From: JBAYZQ01 sp041672385
Lineage (GTDB): Bacteria; Spirochaetota; Spirochaetia; Sphaerochaetales; Sphaerochaetaceae
Assembly: GCA_041672385.1 (NCBI GenBank)
Contig: JBAYZQ010000007.1
Location: 1-32,814 of the forward strand
DNA: 32,814 nt
Direction: 5' to 3'
Of this stretch, positions 1-8,035 are shown in pieces; positions within the stretch are counted from its first letter, which is position 1; every line of letters begins with the position of its first letter. Both the position numbers and the translations under genes were made by a program. The notes below the pieces were generated by a model. The model saw only the letters and a list, made by a program, of their open reading frames with translations. It did no database searches and was not told the origin of the DNA.

Positions 1-5
1 CCCAT
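1..5 (-). CDS. Possible start of a divergent gene leaving the left edge
   Basis: On the minus strand an ATG lies at positions 5-3, preceded by GGAGAGA (complement of 10-16) at normal Shine-Dalgarno distance. Only the start codon and two further bases are in the window, so the product cannot be named. The 185 bases between this start and udp would then be a divergent promoter region. Confidence 0.35.
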
Positions 6-128
6 GGATCTCTCCTTATTGGTGGTTGTAAACTTAATATTAACAGAGTTTTGTGGGACTTTCTTTATATTTTTTCGTGGACACTTTATCTTACTCTTCA
101 CAGCTATTATTATATATATATAAGTGAT

Positions 129-157
129 TTGACACTTAAAATATTCTGATATAGAAT
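129..157 (+). promoter_or_regulatory. Promoter for udp
   Basis: A perfect -35 hexamer TTGACA (129-134) is followed after exactly 17 bases by TAGAAT (152-157). Transcription would start near 164. This leaves a leader of about 22 nt that contains the Shine-Dalgarno GGGAG (176-180). An AT-only run (TA repeat, 111-122) lies just upstream and may act as an UP-like or easily melted element. Confidence 0.75.
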
Positions 158-185
158 AATAGAATATTTATCTATGGGAGATTAT

Positions 186-968
186 ATGTCTGATTATATG
201 GAAGGTACTGGTATTCAATATCATTTGAGAATAAAAAAAGGGGACGTAGGACGGTACGTAATTTTACCCGGTGACCCAAAACGGTGTAAATTGATTGCAG
301 ATTATTTTGATAACCCAGTGTTCATTAGTGATTCAAGGGAGTTTGTTACCTACACAGGGACTTTAGATGGTGAGAAGGTTAGTGTCACTTCAACCGGAAT
401 TGGTGGACCTTCTGCTTCTATTGCATTACAGGAGCTTTATAACTGTGGTGCTGATACTTTTATAAGGATGGGTACTTGTGGTGGCATTGACCTTAAAGTA
501 AAGGGTGGTGATATTGTCATTGCTACTGGAGCGATTAGGAATGAAGGCACTAGTCGTGAATATGCGCCAATTGAATTCCCCGCAGTCGCTAATTTTGAAG
601 TAGTTTTGGCTTTAAAAAAAGCAGCCGAAAAACTTAACAAAGTTCATCATCTTGGAATAGTTCAGTGTAAAGATTCTTTTTATGGACAACATGAACCAGA
701 AAAGATGCCTGTAAGTTATGAGCTAACTAATAAATGGGAAGCTTGGAAAAGACTTGGGGTTTTGGCAAGTGAAATGGAAAGTGCTGCTTTGTTTACGGTA
801 GCAAGCTATCTTGGAGTAAGATGTGGAAGTGAGTTTTTTGTCGTTGGAAATCAAGAAAGGGAAAAACTTAACATGGATAACCCAATTTTGCATGATACTG
901 ATAGTGCTATTCAAGTAGCAATCGAAGGAATTCGAAATCTTATTAAAATGGACAAAAAAAGAAAATAA
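186..968 (+). CDS. udp: Uridine phosphorylase
   Basis: The 260-residue protein belongs to the NP-I nucleoside phosphorylase family and should cleave uridine with phosphate to uracil and ribose-1-phosphate in the cytoplasm (pyrimidine salvage). Visible family motifs are LPGDPKR near the N-terminus (phosphate loop), STGIGGPS, RMGTCGG (phosphate and ribose binding) and ASEMESA (ribose-binding Glu-Met-Glu). The segment DSFYGQHEPEKMP replaces the E. coli Gln-Glu-Arg uracil-binding stretch; I recall this variant as common in Firmicutes homologues, so base specificity is slightly uncertain. An in-frame ATG at 174 exists, but GGGAG at 176-180 sits 5 nt before ATG 186, so 186 is preferred. It is a single-gene unit with its own promoter, convergent with the next small gene. 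Confidence 0.9.
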   Translation: MSDYMEGTGIQYHLRIKKGDVGRYVILPGDPKRCKLIADYFDNPVFISDSREFVTYTGTLDGEKVSVTSTGIGGPSASIALQELYNCGADTFIRMGTCGGIDLKVKGGDIVIATGAIRNEGTSREYAPIEFPAVANFEVVLALKKAAEKLNKVHHLGIVQCKDSFYGQHEPEKMPVSYELTNKWEAWKRLGVLASEMESAALFTVASYLGVRCGSEFFVVGNQEREKLNMDNPILHDTDSAIQVAIEGIRNLIKMDKKRK

Positions 969-972
969 AGGC

Positions 973-993
973 AAACTTTTAATTATAAAGTTT
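973..993. terminator. Weak hairpin between convergent genes
   Basis: AAACTTT (973-979) and AAAGTTT (987-993) form a 7-bp inverted repeat with a 7-nt loop between udp and the convergent small gene, whose stop codon lies inside the repeat. The stem is AT-rich and the T tract downstream is interrupted, so this is only a weak candidate bidirectional terminator. Confidence 0.3.
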
Positions 994-1257
994 AGTTTTA
1001 TCTGTATTTTTTAAGTAAAAATCAAGTCTAGAACTTAAATCTTTCTCTAAAGTTTTTTCTTCTACTTCAAATTGAAAAGCTTCCAGGCCGGTTTTTTCAT
1101 AATCTTCCTGTAATTTTTTACAAGAATGCAGATTTAAATCAAGTTTGAAACGTTCATTTACAATATCATTTTCGGGTAGTTTGCTCTTAAAAAAATAAAC
1201 CTTACCACTTATTAAATTTCTAAGTGCAATAATAGCACTTTCATTTTTTTTACACAT
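979..1257 (-). CDS. Small GIY-YIG-like protein, probably degenerate
   Basis: A 92-residue protein. The middle resembles the short GIY-YIG nuclease-like proteins of Firmicutes and spirochaetes: an isoleucine-rich strand, SGKVYFFKS where family members have NGKxYIGSS, then LDLNLHSCKKLQEDYEKTG and FQFEVEE (family pattern: H..NK.LQ.DW.KYG, F.FE.LE). The GIY and YIG signatures themselves are not intact (AIIALRN and VYFFKS), so nuclease activity is doubtful. No Shine-Dalgarno precedes the ATG; a promoter (TTGGAT, 17 bp, TACTAT) ends 6 nt upstream, suggesting a leaderless mRNA. It is a stand-alone gene, convergent with udp. It could also be an unrelated small protein; the family call rests on pattern recall. 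Confidence 0.55.
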   Translation of the reverse strand: MCKKNESAIIALRNLISGKVYFFKSKLPENDIVNERFKLDLNLHSCKKLQEDYEKTGLEAFQFEVEEKTLEKDLSSRLDFYLKNTDKTKLYN

Positions 1258-1263
1258 GTTTTA

Positions 1264-1292
1264 ATAGTAAGGTTATTTTTATTTTTATCCAA
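1264..1292 (-). promoter_or_regulatory. Leaderless-type promoter of the GIY-YIG-like gene
   Basis: Read on the minus strand: TTGGAT (1292-1287), 17-bp spacer, TACTAT (1269-1264), six bases, then the ATG at 1257. The expected transcription start coincides with the A of the start codon, and no Shine-Dalgarno sequence is present. Confidence 0.6.
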
Positions 1293-1380
1293 TAAGATAG
1301 AGAAAAAAACTTAATAAAAATAATAAAAATATTATAGTTTTATTAAAGGGGAATTAGATTGAAAATAATTAATTCAATGC

Positions 1381-1409
1381 TTGAATAGTATACATTTCAT
1401 GTTTATACT
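1381..1409 (+). promoter_or_regulatory. Leaderless-type promoter of the DegT-like gene
   Basis: TTGAAT (1381-1386), 17-bp spacer, TATACT (1404-1409), then six bases and the ATG at 1416. The predicted +1 falls on the first base of the start codon. No purine-rich ribosome site lies upstream of 1416. Confidence 0.65.
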
Positions 1410-1415
1410 TTACTC

Positions 1416-2429
1416 ATGGATTTAATACAGTTTTACAAACCAACATTAAACAGAAAAGATATGGATGCTGTTTTACAAACCATGGTTGATGAAAAGATTG
1501 GCCCTGGAGAAAAGAAGAAAGAATTTGAAAACCTGTTTTTAACACTTACTGAAAAGGATAATTGTATCTCGCTAAGAACCTATTTAGACGCCTTAGAAAT
1601 AGCTTTAAAAATAGCTGGTTGTAAAAAAGGTAGTCGGGTTGGTGTTTCTGTGATTTCACCATCTATTTACTCTCTAGTGGCAGAAAGGCTTTCGGTTGAA
1701 CTTGTATTAATTGATATTGATAGTGAGAATTGCTGCCTTGATTATGAAAAGGCAATTGCTAAAGATTGTGAAATTTTATTAGTCCATGAAGCCTTTGGAA
1801 GTTTACCCATAAATGATGGTTTTTTAGAAAATAGTCCTGTTATTATTGAAGATATTTCTCAAAGTTTAGGTAGCAATTATAATAATTTTTCTGCAGGACA
1901 TATATCAGATATTGTTGTATCCTCCTTTGAAGAAAATAATATGGTTTCAACAGCAGGTGGAGCCATAGTTGCAGTAAATGGAAAAGAAAAAAGTGATTTA
2001 TTGGCTGAATTTAATCTTAATTATAGGGAAATGACAGACTTAAATGCTTCTTTGGGTATTATTCAATTAAAGAAGTTTAACGAAAGACAAAGCCGAAGAA
2101 AAGAAATCTTCAAAGTTTATCAAAACTCATTATTAAAAACTAAACATAAGCTTTTTGGATTGATGAATATAGATTTTGAGAATACAGGGAGTGGATTTTG
2201 TGTATTGTTAAATTCAAAACCTGAAGACGTGATAAAATTTGCATTGAAATATCAAGTACCCTGTAGAAGAAGTTTTGCCAACTGTGTCGGAAAGGATAGG
2301 TTTCAAGATTTTGATAGTTTTCCTATTGGTTCTGTGTACATAATGAGGGCTGTGGATTTTCCACTTTATCCTTATTTAACAAGAGATGAAATTGAAGCTA
2401 TAAGCAGAGTTATAGCTCATATGCCATAA
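1416..2429 (+). CDS. DegT/DnrJ/EryC1-fold protein lacking the PLP lysine
   Basis: The 337-residue protein aligns by eye with the DegT/DnrJ/EryC1/StrS sugar aminotransferase family along its length. It has the N-terminal IQFYKPTLN (family: FYKPxL), TYLDALEIALKIAG (family: GTDALHLAL), LVHEAFG and IIEDISQSLGS, in which Asp146 is the residue that normally holds the PLP ring nitrogen. The internal-aldimine lysine is absent: the family pattern SFxxxK...GGA reads SFEENNMVSTAGGA here, with Asn175 where Lys is expected. It is therefore probably not a PLP transaminase and may be a binding or sensory pseudoenzyme. The start is fixed by the conserved N-terminus, and there is no Shine-Dalgarno. It is followed by nadK after 11 bases, so the two are probably co-transcribed. 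Confidence 0.75.
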   Translation: MDLIQFYKPTLNRKDMDAVLQTMVDEKIGPGEKKKEFENLFLTLTEKDNCISLRTYLDALEIALKIAGCKKGSRVGVSVISPSIYSLVAERLSVELVLIDIDSENCCLDYEKAIAKDCEILLVHEAFGSLPINDGFLENSPVIIEDISQSLGSNYNNFSAGHISDIVVSSFEENNMVSTAGGAIVAVNGKEKSDLLAEFNLNYREMTDLNASLGIIQLKKFNERQSRRKEIFKVYQNSLLKTKHKLFGLMNIDFENTGSGFCVLLNSKPEDVIKFALKYQVPCRRSFANCVGKDRFQDFDSFPIGSVYIMRAVDFPLYPYLTRDEIEAISRVIAHMP

Positions 2430-2440
2430 AAGAGGTGGTC

Positions 2441-3283
2441 ATGGAAGTAAACAAAGTATTAATAATTTATAACAAAGAAAAAGATGGTGTATTGAGTTTG
2501 GTTAAAGAGATCGAGGAGTATTTTTTTCTTCAAAAGATTGTTGTCAATAAATATGATGTTAAAGAAATTGAAAGTCGTGATTACGGAGCGGATGTTGCTT
2601 TTAGCATAGGTGGTGATGGAACTGCTTTGACAGCTGCAAGGGCAGTTAGCAAAAATGCAGTTCCGATAATTGCTGTTAATATGGGAACTTTTGGATATAT
2701 AACTGAAGTTTCTCCTGAAAGTTGGAAAAAAGATTATCTTAGATTTATTAATGGAGAAATAGGAGTATCTGTTAGGAAAATGGTTTCTGCTAAAATTTGT
2801 GATGACCAAAAAAAAGTGGTCAAACGCTATCAAGCTTTAAATGAAATTACAATTTCAGCGGCAGGAATTTCAAAAATAATTAAAACCGATTTTTATGTTA
2901 ACGAAATATATGGGGGTTGTCTAAAAGCCGATGGTGTTCTTGTTTCAACACCTACAGGTTCAACTGCATATAGTTTGGCTGCAGGAGGCCCTATTCTTGA
3001 GCCTTCACTAGAGGCATTATTAATAAATCCGATTTGTCCTTTTGCCTTGTCTAATAGACCTTTGGTAGTTAAAAGAGATTCAATTCTTGAATTTGTAGTT
3101 AGAGAAAACCAAAGTACTACGGTACTTTTAACTGTAGATGGTCAAATTGCAACTGAGTTAAAAGAAAACTGGAGAGTAATTGTTTCAAGTTCTAGAAATG
3201 CCTATTTGGTTAATCCAGAAAATAGGAGTTTCATTGAAATTATAAGAGATAAACTTAAATGGTCAGGAGCTATGCATGCTTGA
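2441..3283 (+). CDS. nadK: NAD kinase
   Basis: The 280-residue cytoplasmic NAD kinase phosphorylates NAD to NADP. The family signatures are clear: GGDGT at residues 57-61 (phosphate-donor loop), NMGTFGYITEV (family NxGxxGFLTE), and the glycine-rich KADGVLVSTPTGSTAYSLAAGG active-site segment (broken here only in naming), followed by the SNRPLVV strand. Length is typical for the family. ATG 2441 is chosen over an in-frame GTG at 2435 because AGAGG (2431-2435) sits 5 nt before 2441. Its stop overlaps the recN start by 8 bases, indicating translational coupling; the nadK-recN pair is a common bacterial arrangement. Confidence 0.93.
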   Translation: MEVNKVLIIYNKEKDGVLSLVKEIEEYFFLQKIVVNKYDVKEIESRDYGADVAFSIGGDGTALTAARAVSKNAVPIIAVNMGTFGYITEVSPESWKKDYLRFINGEIGVSVRKMVSAKICDDQKKVVKRYQALNEITISAAGISKIIKTDFYVNEIYGGCLKADGVLVSTPTGSTAYSLAAGGPILEPSLEALLINPICPFALSNRPLVVKRDSILEFVVRENQSTTVLLTVDGQIATELKENWRVIVSSSRNAYLVNPENRSFIEIIRDKLKWSGAMHA

Positions 3284-4913
3284 ACATCTAGACATTAGAA
3301 ATTTTGCTTTAATTGAAAATCTTAGTATCGATTTTTCAATGGGTTTTAATGTATTGACTGGGGAAACTGGAGCTGGTAAATCAATTATTCTAGGAGCAGT
3401 TAGTCTTTTACTTGGTGAAAAGACTGATAGTAAGATAATTCGAAATGGAGAGGAAGAATGTATTGTTAATGCAGTGTTTTCAATTCCAGATAAACATGAA
3501 GTTTTAGATTTTCTTGAAGAAAATGGTCTTGAAACTGAAGATGGAAGTTTATACATAAAACGAATTGTAAAGGCAAAAGGCGCAAGAGGTAAAATCACTA
3601 TACAAGGACAAGTTGTTTCAAGGACTCAACTAGCTTATATTTCTAATTCCTTAATAGATATGCATTTTCAACAGGAACACCAGTCCTTATTATTAAGCGA
3701 TCGTCAGAGAAAGATTTTGGATAGTTTTGCAGAAACTGAAAAGGAAATTGAAGATTATCGACGAAATTTTGAAGAGCTTAATCAACTCAAAGGAAAAAGG
3801 ATTCAACTTGAGAGGGAAATTCAATCAAGTCTAAAGGAACAGGATTATTTAAAATTTGTTGTTGAAGAAATAAATAAAGTGAATCCAAAAATTGGAGAAG
3901 ATGATAAACTTGAAGAAGAAATAAAAGTTTTAAGCAACTATGAAAACATATATTCAAATCTTGAAATGGTAATACAGAATTTGAAATCTTCTAAAGAGAA
4001 TATTTACGATGGAGAACAATATCTTAATGAAGCTTTTAAAAATGATAAGAGCCTTTTAGATACAATTACAAGATTAGAAAGTTCGCGACTTGAACTTGAG
4101 GATATCTATGATAATGTTCGAGAGAAATTTTCAACTTTTAGTTTTTCGGAAGAACATTTAGACAATATTCAAGATAGATTCAGTAAAATTCAGCGTTTAA
4201 GAAAATATGGGAAAACCTTAGAAGCAATTTTGGATTACCGTGATAAAATTGCATTGCAACTTTCAAATTGTGAAAATAGTGAAATTGAACTTTCAAAATT
4301 AGAAAAATCTATAAATGCTTGTAAAGAAAGGCTTGTTCAAAAAGCAGAATTTTTATCAATTAAAAGGAAAAAGGCCGCCCTTGAACTACAAAAAAAAGTA
4401 GAAGAGAAATTAAGACTTTTGGCCATGCCTTCAGTGGTATTTATTATAGACATTGAAGAAATTGAGTTTTCAGCCTATGGAAAAGACGAAATTACTTTTA
4501 AAATTTGCCCTAATATTGGTGAAACTTTAAAACCTTTAAACTTGATAGCTTCAGGTGGGGAACTTTCTAGAATAATGCTTGCTTTGAAAACTGTTCTTTC
4601 AGATGTTGATGAAGTTCAAACTCAAATTTTTGATGAAGTTGATTCTGGAGTGGGCGGAGAGGTTGCAAAGTCTGTTGCTACGCAACTTAAAGAACTATCA
4701 ATAAATAGACAAGTAATAGCAATTACCCATTTAGCTGTAATTGCAAGTCAAGCTGACAGTCAATTTGTTGTTTCAAAATATCAAGAAAATGGAAGGACCT
4801 TTTCAAAAATTCAAGAAGTAAAAGGCAAAGAGAGAGAGAAAGAAATTGCAAGAATGTTAAGTGGGCAAGTAAATGATGTCGCACTTAAACATGCCAGTAG
4901 CCTACTTAATTAA
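3276..4913 (+). CDS. recN: DNA repair ATPase RecN
   Basis: The 545-residue SMC-like protein acts in double-strand break repair. It has the N-terminal Walker A GETGAGKS (residues 29-36), a long charged coiled-coil middle (about 150-380), the ABC signature SGGELSR near 425-431 and the Walker B/D-loop DEVDSGVGG near 452-460, then THLAVIAS with the switch histidine. Length matches the family (about 550). The start has CAGGAG (3264-3269) 6 nt upstream and overlaps nadK. The gene ends inside the palindrome TTAATTAA, which also supplies the stop of the convergent GH57 gene, so the two coding regions overlap by 8 bp and no terminator separates them. Confidence 0.95.
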   Translation: MLEHLDIRNFALIENLSIDFSMGFNVLTGETGAGKSIILGAVSLLLGEKTDSKIIRNGEEECIVNAVFSIPDKHEVLDFLEENGLETEDGSLYIKRIVKAKGARGKITIQGQVVSRTQLAYISNSLIDMHFQQEHQSLLLSDRQRKILDSFAETEKEIEDYRRNFEELNQLKGKRIQLEREIQSSLKEQDYLKFVVEEINKVNPKIGEDDKLEEEIKVLSNYENIYSNLEMVIQNLKSSKENIYDGEQYLNEAFKNDKSLLDTITRLESSRLELEDIYDNVREKFSTFSFSEEHLDNIQDRFSKIQRLRKYGKTLEAILDYRDKIALQLSNCENSEIELSKLEKSINACKERLVQKAEFLSIKRKKAALELQKKVEEKLRLLAMPSVVFIIDIEEIEFSAYGKDEITFKICPNIGETLKPLNLIASGGELSRIMLALKTVLSDVDEVQTQIFDEVDSGVGGEVAKSVATQLKELSINRQVIAITHLAVIASQADSQFVVSKYQENGRTFSKIQEVKGKEREKEIARMLSGQVNDVALKHASSLLN

Positions 4914-7182
4914 GAAAATCCATATCAAAGTTCAAATCTTTACCTAATTCAAACAAAACACCTTCAACTTTTTGAGTTTGTTTAAGAAGAGGATAAATTT
5001 TGTTTTGTATTTCTGTAAGGTTTGGTTCGATATTTATTTCTCTGATTGTACGAATGAAATCATATAAGAAATCTATATCTTGGGGCGTTAATAAAGTTTG
5101 ATGAGCTATTTTTGAAATATGACAATCAATAAAAGTTTTAACCGTTAAAATATCCTGATTTCTTCCTTTATTTTTCAAGAAAGAAATTATTGTTTTTATT
5201 GAAGACTTATTTTTTTCCCAGTTTTTTATAAAAGTTGAATTGCTTACATTAAAAACTGAACGCATATTATAAACGCAATAATTACAATTTTCTTGATAAT
5301 ATGAATCTTTTTTCAAATCCTCTTTATTTCCAAGTAAAGAGGAATAAATATGCATGAGTCTTGAAAGTTCAAGTAATTCGCTTTGTCTGTAATAAATTCC
5401 GGAACTATTGATTTGCAAAATAAAGTCATGGACCATTCTTTTTGGTATATCTTGAAAATCAAAAAATTGTTCTTCATTTTTTTCATTTTGAACTGTAAAA
5501 TTCCATTTTCTATTTTCATCAATATTTCCATTGATAATTAGATTATAAGTTTGAAGAGTATTTGTATTAAATAAAGAAAAGTACTTTTGAGAATCTGAAG
5601 AAATTAACTTGTAATAACCATATCCTTTATCAATATTTGTTTTAGTAATTTTATTGCTAATATAGAAATAGAGACCTGCTTCAACTTCTCCTGAAAGAGT
5701 TTTTAATAGCTTTTGAACAATAGTCTTTCCATTTCCTTCCTTTTTAATATTGCTTTTTGCTTGTGATAGGGTATCCATAAAAAGATCTAAAGTCCCCTTG
5801 GGTAGGAAGGGAGAAAGAATTTTAATTGCGTAAAGTGCATAACAAAGATTTTGTTTTGATTCTAGTCCCGATATTTCTGAGAAGAAAAAGCCACAACTTG
5901 TAAATGAATACATCATGTTTTTTACTCCTTCAAATAAGAGAGCTAGCTTTACTTTATTGTCTTCCTTAATATTTTGTGCATTCACAAAGGCTTTAACTGT
6001 TTGTGTTTGACTTAAGACCTGACTGTAAGATACTAGTAAGTTGAAAGGAAGCTTTTTATCTTCATTTTCAAAAATATTCTTAATTTCCTTATCAAAAGTA
6101 CTATAAACAACACTTTCCAAAGAAGCTAAAGCAGAACGAAGGGGTGTCCTCCATTTTTGATTCCAACCTGGTTGTCCTCCAGTCTGACAAGAACAATCCT
6201 TATACCATCTTGAAACCCCATGTTCGCAGCTCCAACTTGTTCCTTTGTTGTCTTCGCCTGATTTTAAAATTGCATGTAAAACGGCAGGATGTTTTTCTAG
6301 GTAAGAAGAATAATTAACTAATTCGAAATCGTCTTTAGTTTTAATTTTTTGTATCAAAGCAGCTATGGCCATATCACCAAAAGGTTCATGATGTCCATAT
6401 ATTTCTCCATCTGTAGCATAATGAATTAATGAACAGTTATTTTTATTTTTTATTTCTAAAAGTTTGTCATAAAGCTTATCTGCGTCTTTAAGGTAGTGTC
6501 CAAAGCTTATTCCACTGGCTAAATCAGGATTATAGAAAAAAGCGGTGATAGAATGTTTTTTCCCCTGAATAATATAAGGCTGATCAAAGGGAGCTGGAGA
6601 AGAACCAAGTTCTACCATTTCGGAATTTTCATTTTCAATTGTTTTTACCTGCCAAGGAGAGAGAATTACCCATTTAATATTATTTTCAGCTAAAGTGTCT
6701 ATGGTATCAGAATTTATGGCACATTCAGGGCACCAAAACCCCTCAGCTTGTCTATTAAAAATTGATTTAAAATAATCAATTCCCCATTTAACTTCTAATT
6801 CTCTAGTTCTTGGGGAATCCAAAGGAAGAATTGTGTGGTTGAAACCTTGAGCTACAGCATTTCCATACCCTAGACGTTTTATGCTTTCTTTGTCAGAAAG
6901 TTGTAATTTACTAATAATATCTGGATGATTCTTTTTAAGCCATTCAAGAAGTGTAGGGCCAAAATTCCAAGAAATCCAAGAATAATTATTTGATATATTT
7001 TTAATATTTCCAAATTGGTTCAAAAATCTTGAATAAGCATTTGTTTTGTAGCAACTTTCAGTAATATTTTCATTCCAATCAAGAAATTCACTGTTATCCA
7101 TTTGTTGTTGTATAATTCCTGTTTCAGGATTCTCTCGCGGTGGTTGATAAAAATGACCGTGGATAATAATTTGAGTCTTCAT
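4906..7182 (-). CDS. GH57-family glycoside hydrolase with DUF3536-type C-terminus
   Basis: A 758-residue protein. Its N-terminal half is a GH57 catalytic barrel: HGHFYQPPRENP at residues 8-19, GFWCPECA with the expected nucleophile Glu153, and ATDGEIYGHHEPFGD with the expected acid/base Asp258. The block SWSCEHGVSRW...CSCQTGGQPGWNQKWR and the region behind it are typical of the GH57 subgroup carrying Pfam DUF3536. The substrate of this subgroup is not established as far as I know; an alpha-glucan such as glycogen is the natural guess given the GH57 branching enzyme next door. No signal peptide is seen, so it is probably cytoplasmic. There is no Shine-Dalgarno; a -10 hexamer ends 7 nt before the ATG. 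It is divergent from the DUF4912 gene and overlaps recN tail-to-tail. Confidence 0.85.
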   Translation of the reverse strand: MKTQIIIHGHFYQPPRENPETGIIQQQMDNSEFLDWNENITESCYKTNAYSRFLNQFGNIKNISNNYSWISWNFGPTLLEWLKKNHPDIISKLQLSDKESIKRLGYGNAVAQGFNHTILPLDSPRTRELEVKWGIDYFKSIFNRQAEGFWCPECAINSDTIDTLAENNIKWVILSPWQVKTIENENSEMVELGSSPAPFDQPYIIQGKKHSITAFFYNPDLASGISFGHYLKDADKLYDKLLEIKNKNNCSLIHYATDGEIYGHHEPFGDMAIAALIQKIKTKDDFELVNYSSYLEKHPAVLHAILKSGEDNKGTSWSCEHGVSRWYKDCSCQTGGQPGWNQKWRTPLRSALASLESVVYSTFDKEIKNIFENEDKKLPFNLLVSYSQVLSQTQTVKAFVNAQNIKEDNKVKLALLFEGVKNMMYSFTSCGFFFSEISGLESKQNLCYALYAIKILSPFLPKGTLDLFMDTLSQAKSNIKKEGNGKTIVQKLLKTLSGEVEAGLYFYISNKITKTNIDKGYGYYKLISSDSQKYFSLFNTNTLQTYNLIINGNIDENRKWNFTVQNEKNEEQFFDFQDIPKRMVHDFILQINSSGIYYRQSELLELSRLMHIYSSLLGNKEDLKKDSYYQENCNYCVYNMRSVFNVSNSTFIKNWEKNKSSIKTIISFLKNKGRNQDILTVKTFIDCHISKIAHQTLLTPQDIDFLYDFIRTIREINIEPNLTEIQNKIYPLLKQTQKVEGVLFELGKDLNFDMDFLN

Positions 7183-7189
7183 AAAAAAG

Positions 7190-7218
7190 ATATTAACGGT
7201 AAGCCAATCTTTTTTCTA
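7190..7218 (-). promoter_or_regulatory. Leaderless-type promoter of the DUF3536 GH57 gene
   Basis: On the minus strand: TAGAAA (7218-7213), 17-bp spacer, TAATAT (7195-7190), seven bases (a C and six T), then ATG at 7182. The -35 is only a four-of-six match, so the call leans on the -10 position and on the lack of any ribosome binding site. Confidence 0.45.
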
Positions 7219-7256
7219 CTATATTAATAACATTATTTTATTATTTGGTCGGTATG

Positions 7257-7287
7257 TTGACTATTTTAGGTTAAAAATAAATAATAT
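7257..7287 (+). promoter_or_regulatory. Possible promoter for the DUF4912-GH57 operon
   Basis: TTGACT (7257-7262) is followed by TAATAT (7282-7287) at a 19-bp spacing, which is longer than ideal. A leader of about 20 nt would then carry the Shine-Dalgarno at 7302-7307. The promoter lies back-to-back with that of the divergent GH57 gene. Confidence 0.4.
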
Positions 7288-7312
7288 GTTTATTGAAATT
7301 AGTGGAGTAATT

Positions 7313-8035
7313 ATGGTTCTTATCAAACTAGATGCATTATCCGATGTAGAATTGCGGTATATCGCACAAAAAGAAACAATTGAGAATTTTGAAAACCTTC
7401 CTAGGGAGGAATTGATTGATACCCTAGAAGATTTTTATGATGAAAATGATTCATTAAAATCATCAAATAGTGTTCATAATCTTTCTCTTCACCGATTTTG
7501 TAAAGGACTTATAGAATTTGAGTCAAAAGCAATGCTAAGTTTGCCTGGTGTTGAGGACCTTCCATTACAATATTTGGAAACATCAATTAGTCTTGTGGAA
7601 AAAGATCCTTACTGGGCCTATGTTTTTTGGAGTATCTCTCCCAATGATAAAGTTAGACTTTATGAAAGTTGTGCTAATTTTACCACTGTTCTTCGAACCT
7701 TGGTGCTTGAAAATGATAAAGTTAAAGAAAAGTTTGACATTGTTGTTACTGGAAAGGATAGTGATTGGAATATTGCTCTTCCAAGTTTTGGGAAAAAGTA
7801 TATATCCCAACTTATTGCAGTTATGGGAGAAAAACAGGAAATTTTGGCTGAATCAAAGCCAATTGAAACTCCCGAATTTGATTTAAAGCAAAAAGTTGAA
7901 CAAATTAAGAAAACTAATAATGAGGGTTTTCTCTTATCTAGTTTGATTTCAAAAAATGGTGAAGTTATTGATAATAGATTAGTTAAGGAAATATTTTCAG
8001 GACTAGACGATTCAGATACGGAGGTTGTAAGATGA
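7313..8035 (+). CDS. DUF4912 domain protein
   Basis: A 240-residue protein. The N-terminal 45 residues (LDALSDVELRYIAQ..., LPREELIDTLEDF) look like a Rho-N/SAP-type helical module. The centre carries the DUF4912 pattern: LPLQYLETSISLVEKDPYW, then YVFWSISP, FDIVV and WNIALPSFGKKYISQL, where family members read L.RDPYW.Y.YWE.S and W...P..G..Y...L. The molecular function of DUF4912 is not established; its repeated occurrence beside GH57 enzymes suggests a role in glucan metabolism, which is inference. An in-frame ATG at 7286 exists, but GTGGAG (7302-7307) positions ATG 7313 as the start. It ends in an ATGA overlap with the following GH57 gene, so the two are translationally coupled. Confidence 0.8.
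   Translation: MVLIKLDALSDVELRYIAQKETIENFENLPREELIDTLEDFYDENDSLKSSNSVHNLSLHRFCKGLIEFESKAMLSLPGVEDLPLQYLETSISLVEKDPYWAYVFWSISPNDKVRLYESCANFTTVLRTLVLENDKVKEKFDIVVTGKDSDWNIALPSFGKKYISQLIAVMGEKQEILAESKPIETPEFDLKQKVEQIKKTNNEGFLLSSLISKNGEVIDNRLVKEIFSGLDDSDTEVVR

Noticed and set aside
108..122. TA dinucleotide run
   Set aside because: Too short to be a meaningful tandem repeat in such an AT-rich genome; at most part of the udp promoter context.
1273..1340. Long AT-only inverted similarity (T-rich block facing A-rich block)
   Set aside because: Low-complexity sequence pairs by chance; there is no GC pair to stabilise a stem and no consistent loop.
7548..7886. 112-codon + strand reading frame inside the DUF4912 gene
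   Set aside because: It is a shifted frame of a well-supported gene, has no ribosome site, and its translation has no family resemblance. The same applies to the other out-of-frame readings within real genes, such as 2459-2833 and 28229-28570 on the minus strand.
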